From the NCBI RefSeq assembly GCF_963169125.1, contig NC_084793.1, positions 36,978,578-37,042,577 on the forward strand: a stretch of DNA of 64,000 nt. The letters run 5' to 3'. This DNA is from Humulus lupulus (taxonomy: Eukaryota > Streptophyta > Magnoliopsida > Rosales > Cannabaceae). How positions within the stretch are numbered: position 1 is the first letter of the stretch; each line of letters starts with the position of its first letter. Under the pieces are notes generated by a model. It did no database searches. It was not told where the DNA came from and saw nothing but the letters and a program-made list of their open reading frames with translations. This document shows, one piece after another, positions 1 to 10,588 of the stretch. Both the position numbers and the translations under genes were made by a program.

Positions 1-931
1 TATTAGACAACTATACATAAACCTAAACCTAAACAATGGGTGCCCCAAAAATCCAAATCTAGTTGTTGAAACAGTGGGTGCTTCGACTCTGTGCAATTGG
101 AAACACGCATAAGTACTCTCAGACTTGGGTCGAAGACTGGGGTGGCATGCATTCTCGGGTACTTCGTCGTGGTGAAGCTGGAAACACAAATGGATTCGTG
201 CAGCTGGGGACGGGTTCTCGCTTGGGTTCTCTCGGCTCTGAGTTCGAGTTGCAGAGTGTGGCGATGTAGCTCTCGTGGTCGGGGTGATGGGTTTGAAGGA
301 GGGTTGGGACGCACATGGATTCACACAGCTGGGGTCGGGTTCTCTCCTGGGTTCTCTCGGCTTTGAGTTCAACTTGCAGAGGGTGGCAATGGAGCTCTCG
401 TGGTCGAGGTGCCGGGTTCGAAGGAGGGTCGAGCTTGGTGGTTCACTACTGGTGTTGTGCAGCTGTGGGGTGGGCTCTCTCTCTCTCGGACTGGGTTTGG
501 TGGCATCACACGGTGCTGAGCTAGGCTGTGACTGGGCTCTCTCATTAATAGATTCTATTTGTTTTAAAAATATTTTACTTTTGAATAATTATGATTTCTT
601 AAATTTTTTTTGTATCAATACAATAATCAAATTATATTAATTTTTTAGAATTTAAATTTAGAAATAAATTAAAATAAATAAATTAAGTTTCCATTTAAAT
701 AATGGGATATTGGGTGAAAATATCTAAGTTTTGCAAATTGTGATACTTAAATACCTATTTTTTGCTTGTGGCTAAAATACCTTCCGTTACACTTTTTTGG
801 TAGTCGTCAGTACCTCCCCATTACTTGTCAGGTCAATACCTATGTGTCAACTTCTGATTGGTCCAAATAAATAATTTTTATATAAAATTTTTATTCAAAA
901 ATTAGAAAATATATTAAAAATTCTATTTTAT
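1..931. other. Left flank of the nested cluster; no gene seen
   Basis: This stretch precedes the outermost LTR. The first 540 bases are moderately GC-rich and hold a diverged tandem duplication. Bases 545-931 are very AT-rich with runs of A and T. Several short open frames exist on both strands, but they overlap one another, share the duplicated sequence and show no recognisable domain. I treat it as non-coding flank or an unrecognised degraded repeat. The five bases 927-931 (TTTAT) are the probable target-site duplication of RT1. Confidence 0.5.
191..436. repeat. Two-copy tandem duplication, period about 125 bp
   Basis: The segment starting TGGATTCGTGCAGCTGGG at 191 is repeated, diverged, from 316 (TGGATTCACACAGCTGGG). 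Both copies continue through GGGTTCTCTCGGCT and CTCTCGTGGTCG. The second copy decays around 436. The duplication explains the overlapping short open frames here. Confidence 0.7.
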
Positions 932-1445
932 TGTAACACCCTAATTTCACATAATATAATCAAGAACACAACGTTGAATCATTAACATAAATATTGCTCT
1001 TTTATTTAAGAAAATCATAATAAGCAAATGGATCTTTTTTTTTCAAAAATAAAATAAGGTTTGCAACAAAATTAAAGAGACACATTCGAATATTAAAAAT
1101 AAAGATACTTAAAAAATGCTTTGAAACTAAAATCATAGGCCCGTTGATCCTTCATCGACTATATATCCTCACAAACACAACACTAAGCTCCTTAGGTCCC
1201 ATTCGCCACCGACCATTCTAACCTCAATTGTCTGCACAATAACAACATAAGGAGTGAGCTTCTAAGCCCAGTAAGGAAAATGCATAACAAACAAATCATA
1301 TAATCACATAGTCATAACAATCATACCACAAGTTCATACGAGAGTTCATAACAATGCTAATTTATACTAATCAAACAAGATAAAAATATATCCTATGTCA
1401 CAGGTCATAATCATAGGTTATAATAACAAGACAGGTATAAGAGAA
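932..1445 (-). repeat. RT1 3' LTR, first segment (interrupted by RT2)
   Basis: This matches 59127-59640 closely, for example TAAGCTCCTTAGGTCCCA and CCATTCTAACCTCAATTG in both. On the minus strand it carries the TTTCCTTACTGGGCTTAGAA block shared by all gypsy LTRs here. The match breaks at 1446, where RT2 begins, and resumes at 10589. Bases 1441-1445 (GAGAA) are the left target-site duplication of RT2. Confidence 0.85.
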
Positions 1446-1494
1446 TGTGAATATGGAATAATTTCCCTTAAAGCTTCCCTCGGTGAACGTATAT

Positions 1495-2370
1495 AGACCC
1501 TAGGCGCACGTCTTCCTCGGCCAAGGGCCTCGCATAGCGAGGCCCAATCCCCATGTGCATGCCTTCGGGCTTCTCGCGCCCCTGAAGACATCACACGAGG
1601 CCCCAACGCCTCGCCATGTTGCTTCGAATGACGCAACGCGGCCCAATGTGTGAAGCCGTGTGCAAAAGACGCGCGCCTTCCTCGGCCAATAACCCACAAG
1701 AAGGTGCGCATCCTCGTCCCTTGGCCTTTCCAGCTTCAGGAAAGGGCCTCGCATAGTGAGGCCTAGTTGACATACGCGGGTGCCTAGATGCACGTCCAGC
1801 TATGCACGCATCTCCCCCGGCCAAGGCCCCGCATCAAGGTGCGCATCCTCGTCCCTTGGCCTTTCCAGCTTCAGCTGCGAGGCCCAATCGTCATGCACGG
1901 GTGCCTAGATGTGCGCACCTCCCTCGGTCAAGGCCCAGCATCAAGATGCGCATCCTCGTCCCTTGGCCTTTCCAGCGTCAGCCAAGGGCCTCGCATAGCG
2001 ATGCCATTTCATCATGCATGGTGCCTAGATGTGCGTCCAGCTATGCGCGCGCCTCCCTCGGCCAAGGCCCCGCATCAAGGTGCACATCCTTGTCCCTTGG
2101 CCTCTCCATCTTCAGCCAAGGCCATCGCATAGCGAGGCCCAGTCGTCATGCGCGGGTGCCTAGATGTGCGTCCAGCTATGCGTGTGCCTCCCTCGGCCAA
2201 GGCCCTGCGTCAGCCTTCTTACACCCTCGTGCCTTAGGTCCCCTCACACTGTGCCTCTGCGAGACCCCCTTGCACCGCGCCATTGCGAGGCCACCTCGCC
2301 TTGTGCCTAAGGTCTCACGAGGACCCCCTCGCGCTGATGTCGCGCCTCGCATGGAGGCTCTAGCCTCCTG
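1495..2370 (+). repeat. GC-rich tandem repeats inside RT2 5' LTR
   Basis: The phrase GTGCGCATCCTCGTCCCTTG and nearby TTGGCCTTTCCAG recur at about 1703, 1838, 1945 and 2079, giving units of roughly 107 and 135 bp. Other shared phrases are GGTGCCTAGATG and CCTCCCTCGGCCAAGG. The block is unlike its AT-rich surroundings. Open frames of up to 196 codons run across it in more than one frame on both strands, as expected of a stop-poor GC-rich repeat, so I do not call a gene. Confidence 0.8.
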
Positions 2371-2818
2371 GGTCTGCATGGCACACACCTAACCCATGCC
2401 ACACACTATGTATACCCCCTTGCGCCCAAGATCTCGTGGGGTGCCTCTCGCGCTTCACAAATATATATCCACAGAGGGCACAAGTAGTCTGATGCTTAGC
2501 AAAATAAGGAATATTGAAGGGAAATTGTACCTTGGAGATGAAAGATGGACCATCAGGTACAAGGCATGTGTATGAGTACGGAATATACAACTATAAAGGT
2601 GGCATATGCATGATTATGAAATCTGTGTCCGACATATAGTGGCGACACGAATGAGTACATGAAGTAGTGGAATGTTTTGCATGCCTCTGACCAAGTACGA
2701 GAGTTGGCACCACTACCCTGACAATGTACCGACGTACTGCACCACTATCCTGATGATGTACCTACGTACGATCTTGTCCCTTGGGACCACCTTGTATCAG
2801 GGGCCAACAAAGCCCATC

Positions 2819-2826
2819 TATAAATA
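2819..2826 (+). promoter_or_regulatory. Probable TATA box of RT2 5' LTR
   Basis: TATAAATA occurs about 200 bp before the LTR end and is preserved in the 3' LTR at 10381-10388. By analogy with plant LTRs, transcription would start some 30 bp downstream. Confidence 0.6.
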
Positions 2827-3022
2827 GGCTTCGACCCCTCAGGCTAGGGGGTTGGAAAAATTCATGGTAGAGAGAGATAGTAAAGCAATATACAAGATTT
2901 TCCTCCATTGTTGTTCTGCATGTTTCTTTCTCAAGTTTTTCCTAAGTTTAATCTACGCATTTTATGGTAACAAGCTTTGAGTTTTCCATCTAAATATCTT
3001 TGATGAGTTTCTGCCGTCAACA

Positions 3023-3045
3023 ATTTGGCACCGTTTGTGGGAAGA
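3023..3045 (+). other. RT2 primer binding site
   Basis: Immediately after the LTR terminus CAACA comes ATTTGGCACC followed by GTTTGTGGGAAG. A TTGGCGCCGTTTGTGG-like sequence in this position is usual in Tat/Athila-type elements. The tRNA cannot be named with certainty from sequence alone. Confidence 0.6.
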
Positions 3046-3090
3046 ACAAGCATCAAGCCAACGTTCTTTCATCATTTCCAACAGGGAAAA

Positions 3091-4861
3091 ATGCCAAGGC
3101 GTTCAAAACGCTTACGGCAACTATAAGATGTTGAGGTTCACCTGGACAGAGAACACCTAAGGGCCTCCAGGAAAGACCCTCCTTTGCTTGAGCATGGAGA
3201 TATGCGAGAAGGAGATCCTCCCCCTAGGGAGGAGAAGGAAGCATCATCCCCAGCTGTCCATCCCGACGGAGGTCGTCCAAAGCTGTCAGCACACCCACAT
3301 CCTAGGCCCCTGGTGGCACCACCCTCTGGCCACTGGGACCCGGGTCCCTCGACGAGCAGGCCAGGCAAGAGTCCCCGAGTACACTCAGTGAGTTATAGCT
3401 CAAGAACTCGCTTCAATGAGGATGAGATTTGCGAGTTACACAAAAAGAATCGAAGGCTGGAAACCACGCTATAGAACATGCAGGAGGTTTTAAATGGCCT
3501 TCTGCAAGGAAAGTCGAGCATACCCCTTTCGAAGCATAAAGAGAAAGAGCTTAGAAGAGGGGAAACCACTGTCCCCCATAGACGATGGGAGAACCCGACT
3601 TTCCACGAGCAACACTCCCCGAACAAAGTACCATGAGGGACCTAGGCCGACGAAATACCCCCAGGAGCAAAGGCGAATGGACGACGCTGGTCATAAGAAC
3701 GAAGTCGAAGTCACCTCCAAGGATGCGCCACCTGACCTAAGAGAAAAGTTCAATGGAAGGAGGTTAGAAGTAAGAAGGACACCTCCTATGGCCCCTTCGA
3801 AGGGTAGAGAGAAGAGAAAGGCTGACCCTACCGAGCTGAGAGAGTCCTTGAATAAGAGGCGACATGAGCTATACACTGAGATGAGGAGCCTCTGGAGCAA
3901 GATCGCCATGGAGTCTAGGGGGCTCATTACTGATGAAAAGTTCGACTACGAGTCACCTTTCTCGCGAGAAATCCAGTTGAAATGGCTCCTGACTAACTTT
4001 AAAGATCCTCATATGACCCCATATGAGGGCACCTCAGACTCCAAGTACCACTTGGACTCCTTTAATGATTTAATGAAGCTAAGAGGGATCAATAGCAGAG
4101 CAAGGTGTCACTATTTTGCGGTCACACTGAAGGGGCTTGAATACAAGTGGTTCAAGAGGCTGAGGCCGGGGACCATTAGGTCATGGAAATAATTTTCTGA
4201 CTAGTTTCTCAAACAACATCATGCCGTACATGATTATACCCTGCTAGGCACTAGCCTCGCTAATATGAAGCAAGGAGAAGGAGAAAGCTTGAAGAGCTAC
4301 ATCCATAGGTTCAACATGGTGGTGGCTAAAGTAGGAAGCCTGACCAGGGGAGAACTGAAGATGGAAATCACGGATGGAGTGCGCCCAAACAGCAAACTTT
4401 GGGATAATATGCTCAAAATGGAGGTAACTAACTTAGACAAATTCTACGAACAGGCACAAAAGTACATTCGTGTCAAAGACGGCCACGAGAACTTGAAGGC
4501 ATCACTTGTTAAGCCCTCAGCCCCTGAAGGTTCGAATGACATAAAAAAGAAAAGGGTGTATGAGGGCCCAAGAGATGACCAACAGAGGAAGCACAAACAC
4601 GGAGGTAATCCTAGGCAAACATCCCACACCTTCTACACTGACCTAACACATACTAGGGAGCATATCTTTGTAGCGAATGAGAATCAGGTCCCCTTCAGGA
4701 GACCCCCACCAATGAAGAGAGATTGGTCAAAGAGAGACCCCAGAAAGTACTGTCAGTATCATAAAGACATTGGCCACACCACAGCGGAATGCACTCATCT
4801 GAAGTCTGAAGGTGGAAATTGAGGAACTCATACGCAGGGGGCACTTGGGTAGATACGTCTG
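3091..4861 (+). pseudogene. gag: RT2 gag (Tat/Retand type), frameshifted
   Basis: The protein packages element RNA in a virus-like particle. The likely start is the ATG at 3091 (MPRRSKRLRQL), stopped after 11 codons. The frame then shifts: 3184-3471 gives a proline-rich N-terminal part, 3494-4189 and 4265-4819 the main gag. The gag core runs from FDYESPFSREIQ through YEGTSDSKYHLDSF and MKQGEGESLKSYIHRF. A zinc-finger-like segment KYCQYHKDIGHTTAECTHLK follows. A further shift near 4806 gives the usual tail EELIRRGHLGRYV, ending 4861. The C-H-C spacing and the GHLGRY tail are typical of Tat-lineage gag. Breaks at about 3126, 3474, 4190 and 4806 show it is dead. Confidence 0.85.
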
Positions 4862-5085
4862 AAGAGAAATTGAAAGACCAGACGATAGACCACCCTCGCC
4901 ACGAACATGAGATGTAGCCCCAGAGGTGCAAGGAAAGGTAAGGATGATCTTCAGAGGACCATGATTCGGAGGAGAATCAAGAAAGGGGCAAGATAGATAC
5001 GCCAAGGAAGCCAGATGAACTGCACCCCCATGCACGCTAAGCTTAGAACAAAGACCCCCCAAAAAACTTTAAAGGGGAAAATGAC

Positions 5086-5430
5086 TCAATAACCTTCACC
5101 GAAGAAGACGTGCGGGGTGTGTATTTGCCACACAATGACCCCTTGGTGTTAAGTGTACAGCTGGCCAATATGAAGGTACATCAAGTGCTGATAGACAATG
5201 GGAGCTCGGTAGACATCCTATATCGCCTGACCTTAGAGAAGATGAGACTAGGCATCAAGAACTTAAAGACCTACAACACCTCCCTGTATGGGTTTACAGG
5301 AGACTCGATACAGCCCCTGGGCACAATCGAGTTGGCCCTCACCATGGGAGAGCTGCCCAGACAGACAACTGTAATGACAAATTTTGCCGTAGTAAGCTGT
5401 TCGTTGGCCTTCAACGTGGTATAAGGGAGA
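5086..5430 (+). pseudogene. RT2 aspartic protease (retropepsin), truncated
   Basis: The open frame continues through FTEEDVRGVYLPHNDPL and VLIDNGSSVDILY to AFNVV, then stops at 5422. The active-site motif D-N-G-S-S replaces the common D-T-G-S-S. The order gag then protease, with a gap of about 220 bp, is normal for Tat elements. Where AFN(A/V)(I/L)LGRP.LREL is expected, the sequence has a stop and then an 18-base C run at 5431-5448. After it LRELKA and conserved-looking KREHKEARECYNMS fragments survive in other frames to about 5560. No reverse transcriptase follows. Confidence 0.8.
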
Positions 5431-5448
5431 CCCCCCCCCCCCCCCCCC
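5431..5448 (+). repeat. Poly(C) run of 18 bases
   Basis: An uninterrupted run of 18 C lies exactly where the conserved GRP-LREL segment of the protease should be encoded. It is probably a slippage expansion of a proline-type codon stretch, and its length may also be an assembly uncertainty. Confidence 0.75.
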
Positions 5449-5559
5449 TCTGAGAGAATTGAAGGCGATAACCTCTGTATACAACTTGGCCATAAAATTG
5501 GAATAACGAGCGTTAAAAGGGAACATAAAGAAGCAAGGGAATGTTATAACATGTCCTTC

Positions 5560-6951
5560 CGCACAGTCATGAAACTGATAGAACCTATGGCGATGGTGGT
5601 GCATGGGAGCGCAAAACCGCGTGAGTTCAACCTCAAAGTTACTAAGGAAATCAGAATCGATGGTTGTGCATACGCGCCTCAGAGAGAACATCAGGTAAAG
5701 TTCCACTTTTAACACGATAAATCAAAAGGGTTACCATAGTTAGTTAGCCCCCTAACATAGTTGTGAGTCTTCCTCTGAAAAGCAGCTATGGATTAGAGGG
5801 GTAACCTAGAGGCCCTGATATGTAGTAAGAACAAAGTTGTCATAGATACCTATGTACTCTACTTATTTTTAATGAATATGTTTCTTATTGGCATGACACA
5901 CTCCTCATTTACGTGAGCACATATATAACTCCCATGTACCTATCACCAATTGGAATTAGCAAAGTGCATAAGCAAAATGATTAAAGTGCCTGACGAGATA
6001 AATCTCGCCAACCACTTGGGGGCAGAGTATACAGCCAAAAATGGTCCTAAAAGAGACCCTTAAAAAAGGAAATAAGGAAGAAAACCTTACAAGGAATCTC
6101 TTGAGTTCACGAGGATTAGCTACCCTTATGAACATCCAGATGGTCAAAAGGTCCTACAGAAAGAGCCTCCTAATAAAGGCTAATATCTCCACGAGAGGAA
6201 AGGCCTTAGGAAGAGCATCCACCAATAAGCCTAGAACGGCCACCAAGCCGTCTAGCCAAAAAGGGTCCTAAAAGAGACCCTTGTAAAAAAATTACTATGC
6301 ATAATGACGAGAAGGACGCTTCTCACAAGAAATAACAAGTGCGTGCAAAGAATATAAAAGGATACCGAGAACCCATGGGGTTAACATATCCTTACAAGTA
6401 TAGTCAAGGTGTACCAAAAAGACTATCATCATCAGTCCAAGGAAGAGATATGAAATTCATCAAAAAATAATAATAAGAGGGGCTTACTAAAGTCCCTTAA
6501 GTTTTATAATCAAAAGAGGAAAACAATATGGAGGATTACACGACAACAACATATAGGTCTGCAAATAAGCCTTGAAGAGGGATCTACGGGTTTCCACCCT
6601 GACCTTTCCACTTAGAGATTTTCCCAATTGCATAATCTCCAAAGGGAGATTAAAAGTCTTGGCAACCTTGGGATTCGCAATTAGAAATGGTTGGCCCTCA
6701 TTCCATCTTAGGGACACACTTGGATCACCATCAAAGATATTTGGCCTTTGTGTTTATTTATGAACTACAAAGAAACACACCACCAAGGTCCATTTTGTGT
6801 TTCCTCATTCACCACAAGATATCATTCAAAAGATGAGCATTCCATGCTCCTTTGAGGAAGACGAAGCACGGGTCCCATACATATCACACGAAGAAGATAT
6901 AAAAGAGTCTATGAACACGCTTAAAAGAGTGCTCATAGACTCAGAGGCAAG
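5560..6951 (+). other. RT2 3' internal region, non-coding with repeated motif and protease-like remnant
   Basis: No pol domain is visible. The phrase GGTCCTAAAAGAGACCCTT occurs twice (about 6042 and 6267). The phrase GACGAGATAAATCTCGCC followed by ACTTGGGGGCAG at about 5994-6025 resembles the 3' untranslated part of Tat elements. From about 6780 to the LTR border the plus strand reads as a coding-like frame (KVHFVFPHSPQDIIQKM then RVLIDSEASVNM) that resembles a second retropepsin and runs into the LTR start. A 76-codon frame at 6041-6271 has no recognisable domain. Confidence 0.5.
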
Positions 6952-6995
6952 TGTGAATATGGAATAATTTCCCTTAAAGCTTTCCTCCGTGAAAG
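6952..6995 (+). repeat. RT2 3' LTR, first segment
   Basis: This repeats the first 44 bases of the 5' LTR (TGTGAATATGGAATAATTTC...). It is cut at 6995 by solo LTR S1. Bases 6991-6995 (GAAAG) are duplicated at 9023-9027. Confidence 0.85.
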
Positions 6996-7762
6996 TGTAG
7001 AGTCCAAGAACTTTACTTAGCTAGTTAGATAGTAATAATAATAGTAATAGCCAGTAGTAGTTATAGTATGTTTATTACTGTGGATTTTGGTTCAAGCTGG
7101 GACTTAGTTGGACACTCGTAGCAACACTTGTAGATTTTATAAGTTTAACCTGTAGTTTAAGAATATTAATTATAACATAAGGTTTCATTAATATGACAGA
7201 TTATGAAGATGATATTTATTATACTATAAGTTTTAGATAGACCCAATAAGATAATGACATTTGTCATGTGCATGTTTAATGAGAAATTAAGTATTTTTGA
7301 GGAATAGTTTATTAAGAATAATATTTGAAAATCCCAGAGTCTGCCAGCAGCTTTGAAATCGTTATTAGACTCAGTCAAAGCTTTTTACTCAATTCAAAAT
7401 AGGCTTAAAAAGTGCAATTACGTGTATAATATTTTAGCGTATGCTGATATATCGCAGCTCTAGGGGCGATATATCACCACACGGGGATACAAAAAACATG
7501 TAACTTCGCACGACCACTCGACGAGCCTCGGAAATATCAGCCCAGGTGATATATCGCCTAGCATGGGCGATATATCGGCTTTAGGGCATAAATTTTGAAT
7601 AATTTTGAAACCGAGCTCCTTTTTAATCCTTAACCTCTTGATAAGTTCAAAATCTTTTTGACCGAGTCTTAAGCCTCTGCTGAACGAATATTCAAATGAT
7701 TTTCAATTAAAAAGTCATTATTTTTATTCAAGCTAAATGAAGATCTTTTCATTCTTGAACTC

Positions 7763-7770
7763 TATAAATA
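7763..7770 (+). promoter_or_regulatory. Probable TATA box of S1
   Basis: TATAAATA in the context GAACTCTATAAATAGGACC is conserved at the same place in both RT8 LTRs (35248 and 45340). Confidence 0.6.
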
Positions 7771-8275
7771 GGACCTAGTATCCAACCATTTCTTCATTCT
7801 TCAAGTTGAGTTCAGAGCCTTCAAGCTGCTAGGTTTACTTTAGAGTGTTAAACACTTGGGTTGGGGTTATAAGATTTATCATCTTAAGCTTATTAAACAC
7901 TTGGGAAGTAAGGTTCATAGTGTGTATTTCGTTTTCGAGGTGTAGTTCGGTTATAATGCATTCAAGGTATTCCTAATTCTAGTTCCTTTCTGTATTGTTT
8001 CATTAGTTTTTATAGTTTTTCTCTACTGAATTCCTAACTCGCTGTTTTCATTCATGGTTAGGCATCTAAGTTCTTTGAACTTGAGGTTCTTGTCGGTAAG
8101 TACCTTCTCGGCGGTTTAGTTCATTCCTTTTCATCTCTTTCTTTTAGAATACTCACCTTTCTCATTAATGGTTTTTAGGAGTGTTCCAAAATCCCGCCCT
8201 TGTTCTCACATCTCAGTATTTGGTAAGAAAATAGGATAGTATTATATGCTTATATGATTATGCTATATTATGTTT

Positions 8276-8506
8276 TAGATAATTCACCCACATGCATGAA
8301 AATACACAATCACGCCCTCAACAGGCCAAATTACCAAAATGCCCTTATAATTAAAAATGAACCCATATGCATGCATTTACCATCATATAATAATATAATT
8401 CACATTAACATGCATATAATCATTTAATATCATAATAAATAAATTATGGCCCTCCCAGCCTCCTAATCAAGGTCCTAACCCTTATTAGGAAATTCGGGGC
8501 ATTACA
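8276..8506 (-). repeat. Inverted fragment of another LTR (5' tip) inside S1
   Basis: Read on the minus strand from 8506, this gives TGTAATGCCCCGAATTTCC and continues very like the first 230 bp of L11 at 63762 (shared GAGGGCCATAAT, GTTGAGGGCGTGATTGT). The RT8 LTRs have unrelated sequence here. Only the tip of an LTR is present, so it is a truncated insertion or rearrangement. The left edge is approximate. Confidence 0.75.
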
Positions 8507-9027
8507 GCAAACCCCAATAGTTACCATGTACATGGGTTAGAATTATGATATATGTTTATAGAATATGTTATCTGTTTATAGCTTATGTTTATGTATATGA
8601 TTCATGCTTGTAGTAGATTTTCCTTGCTGGGCACTAGGCTCATTCCTTTGTTTTATATGTGCAGGAAAATAGTATGGCGGCGGGAAGATTTTTGGCAGCT
8701 TGGGATTGTGTATTGAGGGAGAATGGAATCGGTGGACTGCGTGAACGATTCGAGGATGAAGTTGTTTAAGTCTTTTAAATTATGATTTCTATGTATTTCC
8801 GCATTGATTTTGTAACCAATTTATTTAAGATTTAAGTTATGTTATGTTTTATTTTCAAAACAATGGGATCCCATATCCTACCCCGAATTTTATGTATTTT
8901 AACCTTGGTTTTACAGTTTTTAATAAAATTATGACTATTTGGTGTTTAAGTTTTTTTAAGAATAGTATTTATGTATAAGTAGTTTTAATGGTCCAAAGTC
9001 TAGAATAAGTTGGGTCATTACAGAAAG

Positions 9028-10583
9028 TATGAAGACCCTAGGCGCACGTCTCCCTCGGCCAAGGGCCTCACATAGCGAGGCCCAATCCCAATGTGCATGC
9101 CTTCGGGCTTCTCGCGCCCCTGAAGACATCATAGGAGGCCCCAGTGCCTCACCATGTTGCTCCGAATGTCGCAATGCCGTGTGCCAAAGACGCATGTCTT
9201 CCTCGGCCAATGACCCACATCAAGGTGCGCATCCTCGTCCCTTGGCCTTTCCAGCTTTAGCCAAGGGTCTCACATAGCAAGGTCCAGTCGACATGCGTGG
9301 GTGCCTAGATGCACGTCTAGCATGCCCGCGCCTCCCTCGGCCAAGGCCCCCCCCATCAAGGTGCGCATCCTTGTCCCTTGGCCTTTCCAGCTTTAGCTGT
9401 GAGGCCCAATCGTCATGCATAGGTGCCTAGATGCGCGCGCCTCCCTCGGCCAAGGCCCCGCATCAAGGTGTGCATCCTCGTCCCTTGGCCTTTCCAGCTT
9501 AAGCCAAGGGCCTCGCATAGCGAGGCCCAATTGTCATGCGCGGGTGCCTAGATGCGTGTCCAGCTATGCATTGGCCTCCCTCAGCCAAGGCCTTGCATCA
9601 AGGTGCGTATCCTCATTACTCGGCCTCTCTAGCTTAATCCAAGGGCCTTGCATAGCGAGTCCCAGTTGTCATGCGTGGGTGCCTAGATGCCCGTCCAGCT
9701 ATGCGCGTGCCTCCCTCTACCAAGGCCTTGCATCAACCTTCTTACACCCTTGTGCCTTAGGTCCCCTCACACCGTGGCTCCGTGTGACCCCATCGCATTG
9801 CGCTTCCGTGGGGCCCCCTCGCATTGCGCCTCAGCGAGGCCCTCTCACCCCGCGCCACCGTTAGGCCACCTCGCCTTGCGCCTAAGGTCTCACGAGGACT
9901 ACCTCACACTGATGTCGCGCCTCGCATGGAGGCTCTAGACGTCTGGGTCTGCACGGCACATGCCTGACCAATGCCACACACTACGTATACCCCCTTGCGC
10001 CCAAGATCTCGCGGGGTGCCTCTCGTGCTTCACAAATATATATATCCACGAATGCCACAAGTAGTCAAATGCTTAGCAGAATATAAGGAAGATTGGAGGG
10101 AAATTGTACCTTGAAGATGAAAGATGGACCATCAGGTACAAGGCATGCACATGAGTACGAAATATACAACTATAAAGGTGGAAAATGCATGATTTTGACA
10201 TCTGTGTCCGACATATAGTGGCGACACGAATGAGTACGTGAAGTGGTGGCACATTCTGCATGCCTCTGACCAAGTACAAGAGTCGGCACCACTACGTACT
10301 GCACAACTACCCTGACAATGTACCTACGTACGATCTTGTCCCTTGGGACCACCTTGTATCAGGGGCCAACCGAGCCCATCTATAAATAGGCTTCGACCCC
10401 TCAGGCTAGGGGGTTGGAAAAATTCATGTTAGAGAGAGATAATAAAGCAATAAATGAGATTTTCCTCCATTGTTATTCTGCATGTTTATTTCTTAAGTTT
10501 TTCCTAAGTTCAATCTACGCCTTTATGGTAACAAGCTTTGAGTTTTCCATCCATATATCATTGACGAGTTTCTGCCGTCAACA
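9028..10583 (+). repeat. RT2 3' LTR, second segment
   Basis: This resumes the RT2 LTR at GAAGACCCTAGGCGCACGTC and runs to GCCGTCAACA. The GC-rich tandem repeats reappear at about 9030-9950, the TATA box at 10381-10388. Together with 6952-6995 it totals about 1.6 kb, equal to the 5' copy. It is followed by the GAGAA duplication at 10584-10588. Confidence 0.85.
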
Positions 10584-10588
10584 GAGAA

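Larger units (their letters stand above)
1446..3022 (+). repeat. RT2 5' LTR
   Basis: This 1,577-bp LTR starts TGTGAATATGGAATAATTTC and ends TTCTGCCGTCAACA, matching the right copy at 6952-6995 plus 9028-10583. It contains a GC-rich tandem-repeat block, an AT-poor middle and a TATA box about 200 bp before its end. The inner border is defined by the primer site at 3023. Confidence 0.85.
6996..9022 (+). mobile_element. S1: solo LTR of the RT8 family
   Basis: The 2,027-bp unit begins TGTAGAGTCCAAGAACTTTA and ends AGTTGGGTCATTACA, like the two LTRs of RT8. It is flanked by a perfect GAAAG duplication (6991-6995, 9023-9027) and has no internal region. A solo LTR of this kind is normally left by recombination between the two LTRs of a full element. 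It has a TATA box at 7763-7770, TGGGATCCCA at 8864-8873 and AATAAA at 8922-8927. Unlike the RT8 LTRs it carries a 230-bp foreign LTR tip at about 8276-8506. Confidence 0.9.
1446..10583 (+). mobile_element. RT2: Tat-like Ty3/gypsy element with gag and protease only
   Basis: The element is bounded by TGTGAATATGG and GCCGTCAACA and flanked by a perfect GAGAA duplication at 1441-1445 and 10584-10588. It has two LTRs of about 1.6 kb, a primer site TTGGCACCGTTTGTGGGAAG, a frameshifted gag of the Tat/Retand type and a retropepsin. It has no RT, RNase H or integrase: the 1.5 kb between protease and 3' LTR is essentially non-coding. It would have needed pol from another element. The architecture resembles the non-autonomous gag-bearing elements described in plants as TR-GAG; that assignment is inferred. 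A solo LTR (S1) later entered its 3' LTR. Confidence 0.85.

Noticed and set aside
20..36. Telomere-like AAACCTAAACCTAAAC
   Set aside because: Only two or three imperfect units, six bases each; too short for a telomeric array.
1..640. Several short ORFs on both strands at the left edge
   Set aside because: Overlapping frames over a tandem duplication, no domain and no supporting start or splice context.
1802..2392. 196-codon plus-strand open frame and overlapping minus-strand frames
   Set aside because: They are translations of the GC-rich tandem repeats in the RT2 LTR, open in several frames, repeated at 9220-9860 and without domain features.
6041..6271. 76-codon frame in the RT2 3' region
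   Set aside because: It overlaps the repeated GGTCCTAAAAGAGACCCTT motif, lacks a domain and is in non-coding context.
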